From assembly GCA_949127925.1 (NCBI GenBank), contig CASBQX010000367.1, positions 1-6,056 on the forward strand: a DNA stretch of 6,056 nucleotides, written 5' to 3'. Each line of letters opens with the position of its first letter. Position 1 is the first letter of the stretch. Below are positions 5,875-6,056 of this stretch, one piece after another. The stretch comes from Synechococcales cyanobacterium PMM_0002 (GTDB lineage: Bacteria > Cyanobacteriota > Cyanobacteriia > Elainellales > Elainellaceae). The notes beneath the pieces were generated by a model. The model was given only the letters and a program-made list of their open reading frames with translations. It was not told the origin of the DNA and did not search any database. A program made the position numbers and the translations under genes.

Positions 5875-5902
5875 ATTATGGGGCTGAAGGAGTAAAAATC
5901 AA
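5875..5902 (-). promoter_or_regulatory. Promoter candidate for the lipoprotein gene, near-leaderless
   Basis: Reading the minus strand, TTGATT (5902-5897, four of six), a 16-nt spacer, then CATAAT (5880-5875, five of six to the -10). Transcription would start only about 3 nt before the ATG at 5865. That would agree with the missing Shine-Dalgarno motif. The -35 overlaps a 10-bp direct repeat. Pattern match only. Confidence 0.35.
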
Positions 5903-5914
5903 CTGTAAAAATCA
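5892..5914. repeat. 10-bp direct repeat GTAAAAATCA at the lipoprotein promoter
   Basis: Exact copies occur at 5892-5901 and 5905-5914, 13 bp apart. The copy nearest the gene overlaps the candidate -35 element, a position where a bound regulator would affect polymerase. Confidence 0.6.
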
Positions 5915-5970
5915 CCTACAAAATATCTGCTTGAATCGGTGCTCTAGAGATCTTCAGATCAGTTCCCGAA

Positions 5971-6002
5971 CAGTTGCTTGCAAACAGTTCCTTGCGAACA
6001 GT
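5971..6002. repeat. 14-bp near-tandem repeats upstream of the lipoprotein gene
   Basis: CAGTTGCTTGCAAA (5971-5984) and CAGTTCCTTGCGAA (5985-5998) match at 12 of 14 positions. A third CAGT begins at 5999 and an earlier one at 5960, so the core recurs at intervals of 11, 14 and 14 bp. This is iteron-like and about 75-115 bp upstream of the candidate promoter start. Confidence 0.6.
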
Positions 6003-6056
6003 CTCTATTGTTGCACCACAGCCCGATCGATTACACAATTGAGCAGTATCCCAAAA

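Larger units (their letters stand above)
5866..6056. other. Upstream region of the lipoprotein gene
   Basis: No gene is assigned in this 191-bp stretch. One minus frame is open from the right edge to a TAG at 5918-5916 (46 codons), but it matches no family I recognise and overlaps repeats, so I do not call it. Short palindromes cluster at 5942-5960 (CTCTAGAG, AGATCT and a GATCT/AGATC pair). Confidence 0.5.

Noticed and set aside
5916..6056. Minus-strand frame open from the right edge for 46 codons
   Set aside because: It has no recognisable motif, overlaps repeat-rich DNA, and its start lies outside the window. A chance open frame is as likely.
1..6056. Mobile element, integron or defence island
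   Set aside because: No transposase, integrase, terminal inverted repeats, target duplication or defence-type domain is present; the four genes are ordinary chromosomal types.

Overview
The window looks like chromosomal DNA from a filamentous or Leptolyngbya-like cyanobacterium. Two things point there. First, there are eight exact copies of the cyanobacterial HIP1 octamer GCGATCGC, all inside genes. Second, the proteins are cyanobacterial in style: a Ser/Thr kinase with an HRDIAPDN loop and PPC-like outer domains, and a dethiobiotin synthetase of the EGLGGLGSP-like type. Genus cannot be fixed from the sequence alone.

Layout: 1-288 is non-coding, with a 12-bp direct repeat, a weak promoter candidate and a 7-bp inverted repeat just before the first gene. 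289-1716 (+) is selO, a pseudokinase-fold protein AMP-transferase. It runs tail to tail into bioD (1713-2399, -), and the two stop codons overlap. 2443-4431 (-) is a membrane-anchored Ser/Thr protein kinase with two PPC-like outer domains; it lies 43 bp upstream of bioD on the same strand. 4432-4650 is a spacer with short repeats and palindromes. 4651-5865 (-) is a predicted lipoprotein of the phytase-like esterase family. 5866-6056 is its upstream region, with 14-bp and 10-bp repeats and a promoter candidate that would give an almost leaderless mRNA.

Functionally this is a mixed housekeeping and signalling neighbourhood, not an obvious dedicated system. The three minus-strand genes may be partly co-transcribed (lipoprotein, then kinase, then bioD), with kinase-bioD the most likely pair. 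selO is transcribed toward them. The kinase senses or binds something outside the membrane and phosphorylates cytoplasmic targets. SelO is another kinase-fold enzyme that attaches AMP to proteins. No sequence evidence links them beyond proximity. I see no mobile element, CRISPR array, tRNA, rRNA or defence system. The most interesting signals are small: iterated repeats in the promoter regions, an exact 19-bp tandem duplication after the lipoprotein gene, a stem-loop at the selO/bioD junction, a TTG-started bioD with an altered second nucleotide-binding loop, and a SelO without the usual C-terminal Cys tail.
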